A stretch of 21,012 bases of DNA from the NCBI GenBank assembly GCA_019419645.1, contig DXZN01000034.1, forward strand, positions 1 to 21,012, in the 5' to 3' direction. Numbering within the stretch: the first letter of the stretch is position 1; every line of letters begins with the position of its first letter. This document shows, piece after piece, positions 1 through 6,844 of the stretch. Made by a program: the position numbers and the translations under genes. The notes beneath the pieces were generated by a model. It saw nothing but the letters and a program-made list of their open reading frames with translations, did not search any database and had not been told where the DNA came from. The DNA comes from Collinsella sp. (GTDB lineage Bacteria > Actinomycetota > Coriobacteriia > Coriobacteriales > Coriobacteriaceae).

Positions 1-43
1 GACTTCCTACACTTGAAAAGTGCGAACATAAAAACAGTTTCAT
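1..43 (-). CDS. N-terminal fragment of a peptidase S51 / class I glutamine amidotransferase-like protein (partial)
   Basis: Only the first 14 codons lie in the window, reading MKLFLCSHFSSVGS leftward from an ATG at 43-41. An AGGAG ribosome site at 55-51 sits 7 nt upstream, which makes a real start likely. The opening resembles, from memory, small peptidase E-like (S51) proteins, which have a class I glutamine amidotransferase-like fold and a Ser nucleophile later in the chain; none of the catalytic part is visible. The codons and upstream DNA are much more AT-rich than the rest of the window (about 34% GC over 1-120), which suggests recent acquisition. The gene start is fairly secure; the family is a guess from a short N-terminus. 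Confidence 0.5.
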   Translation of the reverse strand, partial: MKLFLCSHFSSVGS

Positions 44-145
44 CAATATTCTCCTATATATAAATTCTTATTTGTTGAACTAAGCCGTGTATACCATACT
101 CTCCAATGAAAGAACGCCCTGATATAGCGAAATTTTGCCGTTTTC

Positions 146-275
146 CTGCGTACGTGCGTACACACTCCACAGGAATTCTAAGGGGCCTGCCCCCTTAGCA
201 CACGGACTTTGGAACAAAGTCTAGTGTGTTACGCCTTGCCAGAGGTGTACGGGCTCCCGGTATGCACGTACGCAG
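146..275. repeat. Nested inverted-repeat element with 12-bp terminal arms (MITE-like or structured RNA)
   Basis: CTGCGTACGTGC at 146-157 is exactly complementary to GCACGTACGCAG at 264-275. Between these arms are GTACAC (158-163) / GTGTAC (245-250), a perfect 8-bp hairpin CTAAGGGG / CCCCTTAG (178-185 / 191-198), and next to it a hairpin CACAC-g-GACTTTG / CAAAGTC-ta-GTGTG (199-228). The whole can fold as a long outer stem carrying two inner hairpins. No target-site duplication is visible outside the arms. Size and architecture fit a non-autonomous mobile element or a structured RNA; the sequence alone does not decide. Confidence 0.5.
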
Positions 276-334
276 CAATTGCCATCAATGCGCCATATAA
301 GTGGCGATCAAGTTCGCATAAAGCGACCTTGATC

Positions 335-381
335 CCGCAAAACAAAAGGCAGGATACCATCACCACGATGATACCCTGCCT
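335..381 (-). terminator. Possible leftward intrinsic terminator
   Basis: Read leftward, a 7-bp stem (AGGCAGG at 381-375 pairing with CCTGCCT at 353-347) encloses a loop of about 21 nt with a possible inner ATCA/TGAT pairing. It is followed by TTTTGTTTT. It is weaker than the hairpin at 443-484 and may be a backup terminator or part of the surrounding structured region. Confidence 0.35.
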
Positions 382-436
382 CTGTTCGTTCCTGTTTACC
401 GTTCCGAGTAGTCCTTCCGCAGAATTTCCGATAAAC

Positions 437-484
437 AAAAAACGTACCCGAACCCTTTCTCGTAAAGAATCGGGTTCGAGTACG
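437..484 (-). terminator. Leftward intrinsic terminator
   Basis: Read leftward, the stem CGTAC-t-CGAACCC / GGGTTCG-g-GTACG (484-472 with 455-443; 12 pairs with one mismatch at 479/448) is followed at once by six T residues (442-437). It lies downstream of the alcohol dehydrogenase gene and of the palindromic terminator at 506-546, so it is a second terminator in the same direction. Confidence 0.65.
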
Positions 485-505
485 AACTGAATGCTGGAGC
501 AATAA

Positions 506-546
506 AAAACCACCAGAAAGGTGCCTGTCCCCTTTGTGGTGGTTTT
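506..546 (-). repeat. Dispersed 41-bp palindromic repeat, copy A, placed as a terminator
   Basis: Arms AAAACCACCA (506-515) and TGGTGGTTTT (537-546) enclose a second stem AAAGG / CCTTT (517-521 / 531-535) and a 9-nt loop TGCCTGTCC (522-530). Read on the minus strand it begins 9 nt after the stop codon of the alcohol dehydrogenase gene and ends in a T-rich tract, so it should act as that gene's intrinsic terminator. The same unit occurs at 8149-8189 in the same gene-relative orientation, differing at two of 41 positions, both next to the outer arms. The identical asymmetric loop shows common descent rather than two independent terminators. Confidence 0.85.
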
Positions 547-555
547 GGGCCAGTC

Positions 556-1638
556 CTAGAGCGTGTGGCCGTAGGTGTTGGCAGCCTTGATGGCGGCGGC
601 GAACTTTTCGTCGGTGAAGGGCTCGGGGTTTCCCTGCTTCCACTCGTTGGTGGCGTGCGCATACTCGCACAGGGCGGGGATATCGGACTCGGAAAGCCCG
701 ACCTGCTCAAGCGTTACGGGCAGCCCCATCTCCTTGTTAAAGGCTGCGTAGCGCTCAAGGTTCTTGGTGTCGCCCGTGTAGGCAAACAGCACCAGCACGC
801 CCAGGCTCACGACCTCGCCATGCAGGTAGGTGCCCTCGCGCGGAATGCTGCAGGTGGCGTTGTAGAACGCATGCGCCACGCTCGAGTTGTAGTAGTAATC
901 GTTTTGGTTGGTCAGGTTGGAGACATAGCCCGTGTTGACCACGATATCGAGCGCGATCTGCTTGACGGCCTCGGTCGACAGGTTCTGGCGAACGTCCTCA
1001 AGACCCTGCACGCCATAGGTAAACAGCGGCTCGGAGCAGGTGTGCGCGAGCGCCAGGCCAAGACCGGCGGTGTGCTCCAGGTTGCCGGCGCTCGTGGCGT
1101 ATTCGACCTCGGGCTGCTTGGACAGGGCGTCGCCTACGCCGGCCCAGAAGTACTCCGCCGGAGCCTCGGCAATGATCTTGGGGTTGATGAAGATGTGTGC
1201 GGGGCGGTTGGGGTACGAATAGCCCTCGAGCGAGCCGTCGTCGTTGTAGACAACGGCAATGGCGGTCGCGGCCGAGCAGTTGGAACAGATCGTCGGCACC
1301 GTAAAGACGATCTTCTTGAGTTCGATGGCCGCCGTCTTGACGGTATCGAGCGCCTTGCCGCCGCCGCACGCGATAAGTACGTCGGCCTCTTGGCAGGCGG
1401 GGGAGTTCACAACCTTGGCGATATTGGCGCGCGTGCTGTTGGTGCCGTAGACACGCGTCTCCAGAATCTCGACGTCGGTTCCCGCCAGCGCGGTTTCGAT
1501 TCCGGGAAGCGCCGCGGCCAGCGCTCGTTTGCCACCGATGATTGCGACCTTGGTCGCTCCGTACTCGGCCAGCGCGCCGGGCAGCTCGTCAAAGCAATCC
1601 TCGCCGACGGTATAGTCGCTCATTCCAATCGTGCGCAT
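556..1638 (-). CDS. Metal-dependent (iron-containing family) alcohol/glycerol dehydrogenase-like oxidoreductase
   Basis: This 360-aa protein has the length and layout of the GldA-like branch of the iron-containing alcohol dehydrogenase family, NAD(P)-dependent cytoplasmic enzymes that interconvert polyols or alcohols and carbonyls. The N-terminal half is the nucleotide-binding domain, with the glycine-rich stretch GGGKALDT at residues 92-99. Expected metal ligands are present: Asp170 in the GVGDALSK context, His256 in SSVAHAFYNA and His273 in YLHGEVVSLG, at nearly the same positions as Asp173, His256 and His274 of Bacillus stearothermophilus glycerol dehydrogenase. The ATG at 1638 is preferred because AGAAGG lies 5 nt upstream; an internal ATG at 1623 is less well placed. 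The gene diverges from the ileS leader and ends in the palindromic terminator at 506-546. The substrate cannot be told from sequence. Confidence 0.88.
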   Translation of the reverse strand: MRTIGMSDYTVGEDCFDELPGALAEYGATKVAIIGGKRALAAALPGIETALAGTDVEILETRVYGTNSTRANIAKVVNSPACQEADVLIACGGGKALDTVKTAAIELKKIVFTVPTICSNCSAATAIAVVYNDDGSLEGYSYPNRPAHIFINPKIIAEAPAEYFWAGVGDALSKQPEVEYATSAGNLEHTAGLGLALAHTCSEPLFTYGVQGLEDVRQNLSTEAVKQIALDIVVNTGYVSNLTNQNDYYYNSSVAHAFYNATCSIPREGTYLHGEVVSLGVLVLFAYTGDTKNLERYAAFNKEMGLPVTLEQVGLSESDIPALCEYAHATNEWKQGNPEPFTDEKFAAAIKAANTYGHTL

Positions 1639-1759
1639 AGCAGCCTTCTTTCGTTAGATAAAGTGCTTTCAGGTATTTTGCTCCAAGAGAAGGCTAGTGA
1701 CCGTGAGAAATTTCTAAAGTATGAAACCGATGTTGAGGGTTTTTCGCCAGCGTTGACCG

Positions 1760-1768
1760 TGCTACCAT
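1760..1768 (+). promoter_or_regulatory. Extended -10 promoter element for the T-box leader
   Basis: TG at 1760-1761, one base, then TACCAT (1763-1768) forms an extended -10 box. It would start transcription near 1775, just before the first base pairs of T-box stem I. No good -35 box is seen at the usual spacing, which extended -10 promoters tolerate. Confidence 0.4.
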
Positions 1769-1774
1769 ACAGCG

Positions 1775-2082
1775 CAGAAGCGTTGATGGGGACGAGTAGT
1801 CGGCCGTCCGCATGCTACAGAGAGCGGGGAGCGCTGAGAGCCCGTGCATGCGACCGATGAAAATCACCCCGGAGCTGCGATCCCAACGGACGCGCCGTGC
1901 AGGCACGTCTTAGTAGACATCGCCGAGATGGTCGTCGATACAGGCCAGCCGAGTAACGGATGCGAGCGCGCGATAACGCGAGCGAGGGCATCTAAGCTGG
2001 GTGGTTAAGCGAAGAGCTTTTGCGGGCACGCTGCCCGTTTTGTGGCGCTTCGTCCCAGCTTGTAAGGGACGGGCGCTTTTTT
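1775..2082 (+). promoter_or_regulatory. T-box riboswitch (isoleucine, class I, transcriptional) of ileS
   Basis: The leader has the parts of a canonical T-box that senses uncharged tRNA. Stem I closes through GGGG (1788-1791) / CCCC (1867-1870). Above it the 5' side carries GAGTAG (1794-1799), typical of the loop E region, facing the specifier loop with ATC (Ile) at 1863-1865 followed by the usual A. Higher up are CGG/CCG, the GCATGC pair (1810-1815 / 1846-1851) and an AGAGAG element. The T-box sequence starts with AAGCTGGG (1994-2001), followed by TGGT (2002-2005), which would pair with the ACCA end of tRNA-Ile. AAGCTGGG is exactly complementary to CCCAGCTT (2054-2061), forming the antiterminator that competes with the terminator at 2045-2082. 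Uncharged tRNA-Ile should therefore allow read-through into ileS. A hairpin at 1966-1990 probably represents stem III. Confidence 0.93.
2045..2082 (+). terminator. Regulated terminator of the ileS T-box
   Basis: GCGC-tt-CGTCCC (2045-2056) pairs with GGGACG-g-GCGC (2066-2076), followed by six T residues (2077-2082). The CCC of the 5' arm is also part of the antiterminator helix, so the two structures exclude each other. Confidence 0.9.
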
Positions 2083-2125
2083 GGTGCCCAACGGGCGTGC
2101 GCGCCCACGACATGAAAGGGGTACC

Positions 2126-4927
2126 GTGGCAAACGAGTACAAGCAGACGATGAATCTGCCCAAAACCGGTTTTCCCATGCGTGCCGGTCTTTCCAAGTCC
2201 GAGCCCAAGCGACTCAAGGACTGGCAGGACAACAAGGTCTACGAGCAGGTTTTGAAGAAGAACGAGGGTCACAAGAAGTTCGTGCTGCACGACGGCCCTC
2301 CGTACGCCAACGGCCCGATCCACATCGGCCACGCCATGAACAAGATCTCCAAGGACATGATCAACCGCTACTGGATGATGCAGGGCTATGAGGTTCCCTA
2401 CGTCCCCGGTTGGGACTGCCATGGCCAGCCGATCGAGCACAAGGTCGAGGAGAAGCTCGGCACCGAGAAGTTCAACCAGACCTCCACGGCTAAGATCCGC
2501 GAGCTCTGCAACGAGTTTGCTGTCGAGAACATCGAGCTGCAGAAGGCTGGCTTCCGTCGTCTGGGCGTGCTCGGCGACTGGGACAACCCCTACCTGACGC
2601 TCTACCACCAGCATGATGCTGCCGACATCGAGGTCTTTAAGGCCATGTTCGATAAGGGCATGATCTATCGCGGCCACAAGCCGGTTCACTGGTGCAAGCA
2701 CTGCCACACCGCTCTGGCCGAGGCTGAGATCGAGTACTCCGACGAGACGAGCCCGTCCGTCTTCGTCCGCTTTGAGATGACTTCCAAGCCCGCTGGCCTC
2801 GAGAGCTTCGACGGCCCGGTCGACTTTATCATCTGGACGACCACGCCGTGGACCATCCCCTCCGACCAGGCAGTTTCTCTCAAGCCCGGCGCCGCCTACG
2901 TCGCCGTTGAGCATGATGGCCGCGCCGAGGTCATGCTCGAGGACCTGGCCCCCAAGTGCTGCGAGGAGTTTGGCTGGGAGTACACCCCGGTCATGGTCGA
3001 CGGCAAGCCCTATGTGGTTCCCGCCGAGACCTTCCACCACATCCACTATAAGCAGCCGATCTTTGACGGTGTCGAGGGCGTGGCCCTGCTGGCCGATTAC
3101 GTCGGTGTCGATGACGGTACCGGTATCGTCCACAACTCGCCCGGCCACGGCGTCGACGACTACTTCGCCTGCCTCAAGGAGGGCATCACCGACATCTGCA
3201 TGCCGGTCGATGACGACGGCAAATTCTACACCGGTGAGGAGTTTGGCACCGGCGGCCCCTTCAGCGGCATGGATACCGACGAGGCCAACCCGCACATCAT
3301 CGAGTTCCTGCGCGAGCGCGGTACCCTGGTCCTCGAGAAGAAGATCACGCACAGCTATCCGCACTGCTGGCGCTGCAAGCATCCGGTGCTCTTCCGTGCC
3401 ACCGACCAGTGGTTCGTCTCGATGGACAAGACGGGTCTGCGTGAGCAGGCTGGCAAAGAGGTTCGCGAGAACGTCAAGTGGTATCCGGCTCACGCCGCCA
3501 ACCGCATTGGCGCCATGGTCGAGCAGCGTCCCGACTGGTGCATCAGCCGTCAGCGCAACTGGGGCGTGCCTATTCCCAGCTACACCTGCGCCGACTGCGG
3601 CGAGAAGGTCATGAACGACGACACGCTCGATGCCGTCATCAAGCTCTTCCACGAGAAGGGCTCCGACGCCTGGTTCACCGACGCTCCCGAGAGCTACCTG
3701 GGCGAGGCCTGCGTCTGCCCCAAGTGCGGCGGTCATCACCTTAAGGCCGATAAGGACATCCTCGACGTGTGGTGGGACTCTGGCGTGTCCTGGAAGGCCG
3801 TCTGTGAGTACCGTCCCGAGCTGGAGTACCCGGCGGACGTCTACCTCGAGGGCTCAGACCAGCACCGTGGTTGGTTCCAGAGCTCGCTGCTTACCTCGGT
3901 GGGCGCCAACGGCCACGCTCCGTACAAGGCGGTCGTCTCGCAGGGCTTCACCCTCGACGGTCAGGGCCGCAAGATGTCCAAGTCACTCGGCAACGTCATC
4001 GACCCCAATAAGGTCTGTGACGAGATGGGCGCCGACATCATCCGCCTGTGGGTTGCCTCCGTCGACACCAGCTCCGACGTTTCCATCGACCACGAGATTC
4101 TCGCTCGTACGTCCGACGCCTACCGTCGTTTCCGCAACACGCTGCGCTTCCTGCTCTCCGAGCTCGAGGGCCAGTTTGAGCCTGAGACCGACGGTGTCGC
4201 CTTTGTCGATTTGCTGCCGCTCGACAAGCTCATGGTTGCCCGTCTGACCCAGGTCCAGGCCGAGGTCGACGATGCTTACGCCAGCTACGAGTTCCCGCGC
4301 GCCTACCGTGCGCTCTACGACTTTGTTGTTACCGAGCTTTCCAACGTGTACCTCGACGCCTTGAAGGACCGTCTGTACTGCGACAAGCCCGGCTCGCTCG
4401 AGCGCCGCAGCGCCCAGACCGTGCTCGCCGAGCTCTTCTCGATGCTCATGCGCGATCTGCAGCCGATCCTGTCCTACACCGTCGATGAGGCCATGGCCTA
4501 TGCGCCCGCCGGCTGCGTCGATCATCAGAAGTACGCCGCGATGCTCGATTGGTACAAGTCGCCCATCACGGTCGACGAGGCCAATGAATTCGAGGGTGTG
4601 CTCGAGGCTTCACTCGAGCTCCGTAGCGCCGTGACCAAGGCCCTTGAGGATGCCCGCTCCGCCGGCACCTTCACCAAGAGCCAGCAGGTTCGCGTCAAGG
4701 CGGTCGTTCCCGCCGAGATGCATGCGCTGCTGACCGGCGACAAGGCCGTCGACCTGGCCGAGTTCTACATCGTCTCCGATGTTGAGCTGACCCAGGGTGA
4801 GGAGCTCTCCGTTGCCATTGAGGCTGCCGAGGGCGAGTGCTGTGACCGTTGCTGGAACTATCGCACCACCGTCGGTGAGTACAACGGCCACGCTCACATC
4901 TGCGAGAGGTGTGCGAATTCCCTTTAA
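2126..4927 (+). CDS. ileS: Isoleucyl-tRNA synthetase
   Basis: This cytoplasmic class I synthetase charges tRNA-Ile with isoleucine using ATP. From the GTG at 2126 it has 933 residues, the usual bacterial length. The HIGH motif is at 66-69 (PIHIGHAMNK), the WDCHG element near 96-100, and KMSKS at 616-620. The inserted editing (CP1) domain is present, with WTTTPWTIPS and, further on, the PGHGVDDY segment containing the Asp used in removal of mischarged valine. A central CxxC pair (VCPKCGG) and a C-terminal zinc finger with Cys906, Cys909, Cys926 and Cys929 fit the common bacterial form. The GTG is chosen because AAAGGGG lies just upstream; an in-frame TTG at 2081 would overlap the terminator T run. 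Expression is controlled by the T-box leader, and a strong terminator follows. Confidence 0.98.
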   Translation: MANEYKQTMNLPKTGFPMRAGLSKSEPKRLKDWQDNKVYEQVLKKNEGHKKFVLHDGPPYANGPIHIGHAMNKISKDMINRYWMMQGYEVPYVPGWDCHGQPIEHKVEEKLGTEKFNQTSTAKIRELCNEFAVENIELQKAGFRRLGVLGDWDNPYLTLYHQHDAADIEVFKAMFDKGMIYRGHKPVHWCKHCHTALAEAEIEYSDETSPSVFVRFEMTSKPAGLESFDGPVDFIIWTTTPWTIPSDQAVSLKPGAAYVAVEHDGRAEVMLEDLAPKCCEEFGWEYTPVMVDGKPYVVPAETFHHIHYKQPIFDGVEGVALLADYVGVDDGTGIVHNSPGHGVDDYFACLKEGITDICMPVDDDGKFYTGEEFGTGGPFSGMDTDEANPHIIEFLRERGTLVLEKKITHSYPHCWRCKHPVLFRATDQWFVSMDKTGLREQAGKEVRENVKWYPAHAANRIGAMVEQRPDWCISRQRNWGVPIPSYTCADCGEKVMNDDTLDAVIKLFHEKGSDAWFTDAPESYLGEACVCPKCGGHHLKADKDILDVWWDSGVSWKAVCEYRPELEYPADVYLEGSDQHRGWFQSSLLTSVGANGHAPYKAVVSQGFTLDGQGRKMSKSLGNVIDPNKVCDEMGADIIRLWVASVDTSSDVSIDHEILARTSDAYRRFRNTLRFLLSELEGQFEPETDGVAFVDLLPLDKLMVARLTQVQAEVDDAYASYEFPRAYRALYDFVVTELSNVYLDALKDRLYCDKPGSLERRSAQTVLAELFSMLMRDLQPILSYTVDEAMAYAPAGCVDHQKYAAMLDWYKSPITVDEANEFEGVLEASLELRSAVTKALEDARSAGTFTKSQQVRVKAVVPAEMHALLTGDKAVDLAEFYIVSDVELTQGEELSVAIEAAEGECCDRCWNYRTTVGEYNGHAHICERCANSL

Positions 4928-4997
4928 GGCACGGTAACACGGCATTTTAGTTGTAGGGAGAATTTGGGCGCCTTCGGCCCATTTGCTCCGCTGAATA

Positions 4998-5037
4998 AAA
5001 GCGGCATTCTGTTTTTCGGAATGCCGCTTTCGTTTTT
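4998..5037 (+). terminator. Intrinsic terminator after ileS
   Basis: A perfect 12-bp stem, AAAGCGGCATTC (4998-5009) / GAATGCCGCTTT (5019-5030), with a 9-nt loop is followed by CG and five T residues. It ends the ileS unit and separates it from lspA. A smaller stem TGGGC/GCCCA lies just upstream at 4965-4981. Confidence 0.92.
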
Positions 5038-5091
5038 AGCTGGTTATTTCGCTTGCGTTGGTGGATATGTCGTGCGCTTCGCGTGTGGCAA

Positions 5092-5097
5092 TATAAG
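5092..5097 (+). promoter_or_regulatory. Possible -10 element for lspA-rluD
   Basis: TATAAG lies in the short AT-rich stretch between the ileS terminator and lspA, where a new promoter is needed. No clear -35 box stands 16-18 nt upstream, so this is tentative. Confidence 0.3.
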
Positions 5098-5149
5098 ATG
5101 ATTACTTGCGTTAAACGTAATTCGATGTTCTTGAGGGTAGGGGATTGAT

Positions 5150-5749
5150 TTGGGTCGTACTGGGGATATGACGCCGCCTTTGCGTTGGCGGTTGGGTGTT
5201 GCTGGTGGGGTGGCGCTGGTTGTGCTGCTTCTTGACCAGCTGACCAAGCTTGCGGTTCGTGCCGTGGGCGACGCTTTGCATGTGACTGTTATCCCCGGTG
5301 TCATCGACTTCCTTTTCGTGCGTAACATCGGTGCTGCCTTTAGCATGGGCGAGGGGCATGGCATCGCGTTTGCCGTGCTGGCGTTGGCGGTCATTATCGC
5401 TATTGCCGTGTACTTGCTTCGCGCACCCCAGCTTGCTCGCTTGGAGGTGGTGGGCATGGCTATGGTCGCGGGCGGCGCCATTGGCAACGCGATCGACCGT
5501 CTGACTTTTGGCTTTGTGACCGATTTTATTGCCACCACCTTCATCGACTTTCCCGTCTTCAATGTGGCCGATATCGGCATTACCGTGGGCGTCGTACTCG
5601 CCCTCTTTGGCTACATGTTCTTGAGCCCCGCGGCCCGTGAGGTCGATGCGACCGCTGAGCTTAACGCTCGTGACGAGGCCCGCGCCAAGCGCAAAGCCAA
5701 GCAGCGTGGGGAGCGTGCCCGCAAGATTCGCGAAAGGAATGAGCGCTAA
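5150..5749 (+). CDS. lspA: Lipoprotein signal peptidase (signal peptidase II)
   Basis: This aspartic protease of the cytoplasmic membrane removes signal peptides from prolipoproteins after lipid attachment. The 199-residue frame shows the family marks in order: DQLTK at 29-33, NIGAAF at 59-64, GGAIGNAID with catalytic Asp116, and FNVAD with catalytic Asp141. Four hydrophobic segments lie roughly at 16-34, 70-90, 98-115 and 136-158. The TTG at 5150 is chosen because AGGGG ends 6 nt upstream; an ATG at 5168 is an alternative giving 193 residues. The C-terminal 35 residues are a Lys/Arg-rich tail beyond the usual end, probably cytoplasmic. The stop codon overlaps the rluD start (TAATG), so the two are translationally coupled, a pairing common in Gram-positive bacteria. 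Confidence 0.95.
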   Translation: MGRTGDMTPPLRWRLGVAGGVALVVLLLDQLTKLAVRAVGDALHVTVIPGVIDFLFVRNIGAAFSMGEGHGIAFAVLALAVIIAIAVYLLRAPQLARLEVVGMAMVAGGAIGNAIDRLTFGFVTDFIATTFIDFPVFNVADIGITVGVVLALFGYMFLSPAAREVDATAELNARDEARAKRKAKQRGERARKIRERNER

Positions 5750-6762
5750 TGGCCGACATCCATATTCTTGTTGCCGACGATTCCGCTGGTCAGCGACTCG
5801 ACGCCTTTCTGGGTACCAACGACGGCTGTCCCACGCGCTCTGCCTGCGCGCATCTGATTGAGGGCGGTGCCGTAGTAGTCAATGGCGAGACCTGCCTGTC
5901 TAAAAAGTACGCCGTGCGAGCCGGCGACCGTATTTCGGTCGATTTGCCCGATCCGCACGACCCCACCGATGTGATTCCCGAGGCCATCCCGCTCGACATT
6001 CGCTATGAGGACGACTATCTCATCGTGCTCTCCAAGCAGCGCGGCCTGGTGTGCCATCCTGCGCATGGTCATGAGAGCGGTACGCTCGCGAATGCCCTGG
6101 TCTATCACTGCGGTATCGACCATCTGGGCACGGTGCAGGGCGAGGACCGCCCCGGCATCGTGCATCGTCTGGATCGCGACACTTCGGGCCTTATGCTTGC
6201 GGCGAAGGACGACGACACCCAGCGCGCGCTCCAAAATCTCATTCGCACGCGCACGCTCGACCGCCGCTATATCACGCTCGTTCACGGTCATATCGCTATG
6301 GATGAGGGAACCATTAACACCGGCATTGCCCGTTCCACCCGTGACCGTGTCAAGATGGCGGTTTCGGACGATCCTTTCGCGCGCCAGGCCATTACGACCT
6401 TTAAGGTCCTCGAGCGCTTCGATTCCACACGCTTCGACGACGGCTACACGCTCGTCGAGTGCCACCTGTTTACGGGCCGCACACATCAGATTCGCGTGCA
6501 TATGCGCCATATCAACCATGCCTGCGTGGGCGATCCACTCTACGGCAAGTGCGATGCGCGCGCTGATCAGGGCCTGACCAGGCAGTTCCTGCATTCCTGG
6601 CGCGTGGCGTTCGACCATCCCGTGACGGGGGAGCGCATTGAGTGCCGCGACGAGCTGCCGTGGGATCTCGCTGCGGTTCTCGACGATCTGGCTCCTCGTT
6701 CGCTTGGCCGCACCGCTGCCGGCGACGAAATCGTACCGCAGCTCGGCCTGCTCGAAGCCTAG
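5749..6762 (+). CDS. rluD: RluA-family 23S rRNA pseudouridine synthase (RluD-like)
   Basis: The 337-residue protein converts specific uridines in large-subunit rRNA to pseudouridine. An N-terminal S4 RNA-binding domain covers roughly residues 13-65 (AGQRLDAFL, GAVVVNGE). The catalytic domain follows, with HRLDRDTSG at 139-147, where Asp142 is the catalytic residue, and later the GRTHQIRVHM motif of the family. Length and domain order match RluD/YlyB-type enzymes. The start overlaps the lspA stop by one base. The exact target uridines cannot be read from the sequence; RluD-type specificity is inferred from the S4 domain and the lspA neighbour. No terminator is evident between this gene and the glycosyltransferase gene. 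Confidence 0.92.
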   Translation: MADIHILVADDSAGQRLDAFLGTNDGCPTRSACAHLIEGGAVVVNGETCLSKKYAVRAGDRISVDLPDPHDPTDVIPEAIPLDIRYEDDYLIVLSKQRGLVCHPAHGHESGTLANALVYHCGIDHLGTVQGEDRPGIVHRLDRDTSGLMLAAKDDDTQRALQNLIRTRTLDRRYITLVHGHIAMDEGTINTGIARSTRDRVKMAVSDDPFARQAITTFKVLERFDSTRFDDGYTLVECHLFTGRTHQIRVHMRHINHACVGDPLYGKCDARADQGLTRQFLHSWRVAFDHPVTGERIECRDELPWDLAAVLDDLAPRSLGRTAAGDEIVPQLGLLEA

Positions 6763-6780
6763 CCAGTATTAGGTGGTTTC

Positions 6781-6810
6781 TTGAACTCGGTAAGCCTGCG
6801 GTAAGATATA
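6781..6810 (+). promoter_or_regulatory. Possible promoter of the glycosyltransferase gene
   Basis: TTGAAC (6781-6786) is a good -35 match. AGATAT (6804-6809) or GATATA (6805-6810) stands 17-18 nt downstream as the -10. This places the start about 30 nt before the gene's ATG. Confidence 0.45.
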
Positions 6811-6844
6811 CGGTTGTTTACGTAACACGTTCCTGGGAGCCTGC

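Larger units (their letters stand above)
44..505. other. Non-coding intergenic region rich in inverted repeats
   Basis: This 462-nt gap lies between two leftward genes. The open frames inside it have no ribosome site and no recognisable protein. It holds at least six inverted repeats: 12-bp arms at 146-157/264-275, hairpins at 178-198 and 199-228, a hairpin at 306-334 (GATCAAG / CTTGATC arms), and two terminator-like hairpins at 347-381 and 443-484. The part nearest the peptidase gene is AT-rich and should contain its promoter, but I see no convincing -35/-10 pair. Confidence 0.6.

Noticed and set aside
209..513. Two frames of about 93 codons on opposite strands in the left intergenic region
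   Set aside because: Neither has a ribosome site or a recognisable product, and both run through hairpins and terminators.
1753..1768. TTGACC with TACCAT as a standard -35/-10 pair before the T-box
   Set aside because: They are only 4 nt apart, so they cannot form one promoter. The extended -10 reading was kept instead.
565..1860. 431-codon plus-strand frame opposite the alcohol dehydrogenase gene
   Set aside because: The minus-strand gene has clear family motifs and a ribosome site. The plus frame is a repetitive Gly/Val/Arg shadow and runs through the promoter and T-box stem I.
2081..2125. Upstream TTG start for ileS
   Set aside because: It overlaps the T-box terminator T run and lacks a ribosome site. 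GTG 2126 has AAAGGGG just upstream and gives the normal N-terminus.
1910..3739. 609-codon open frame on the minus strand opposite ileS
   Set aside because: It lies antisense to a certain gene, has the composition expected from high-GC codon bias, and resembles no protein family. It has no ribosome site. The same applies to the long minus frames at 11046-12308 and 13138-14607.
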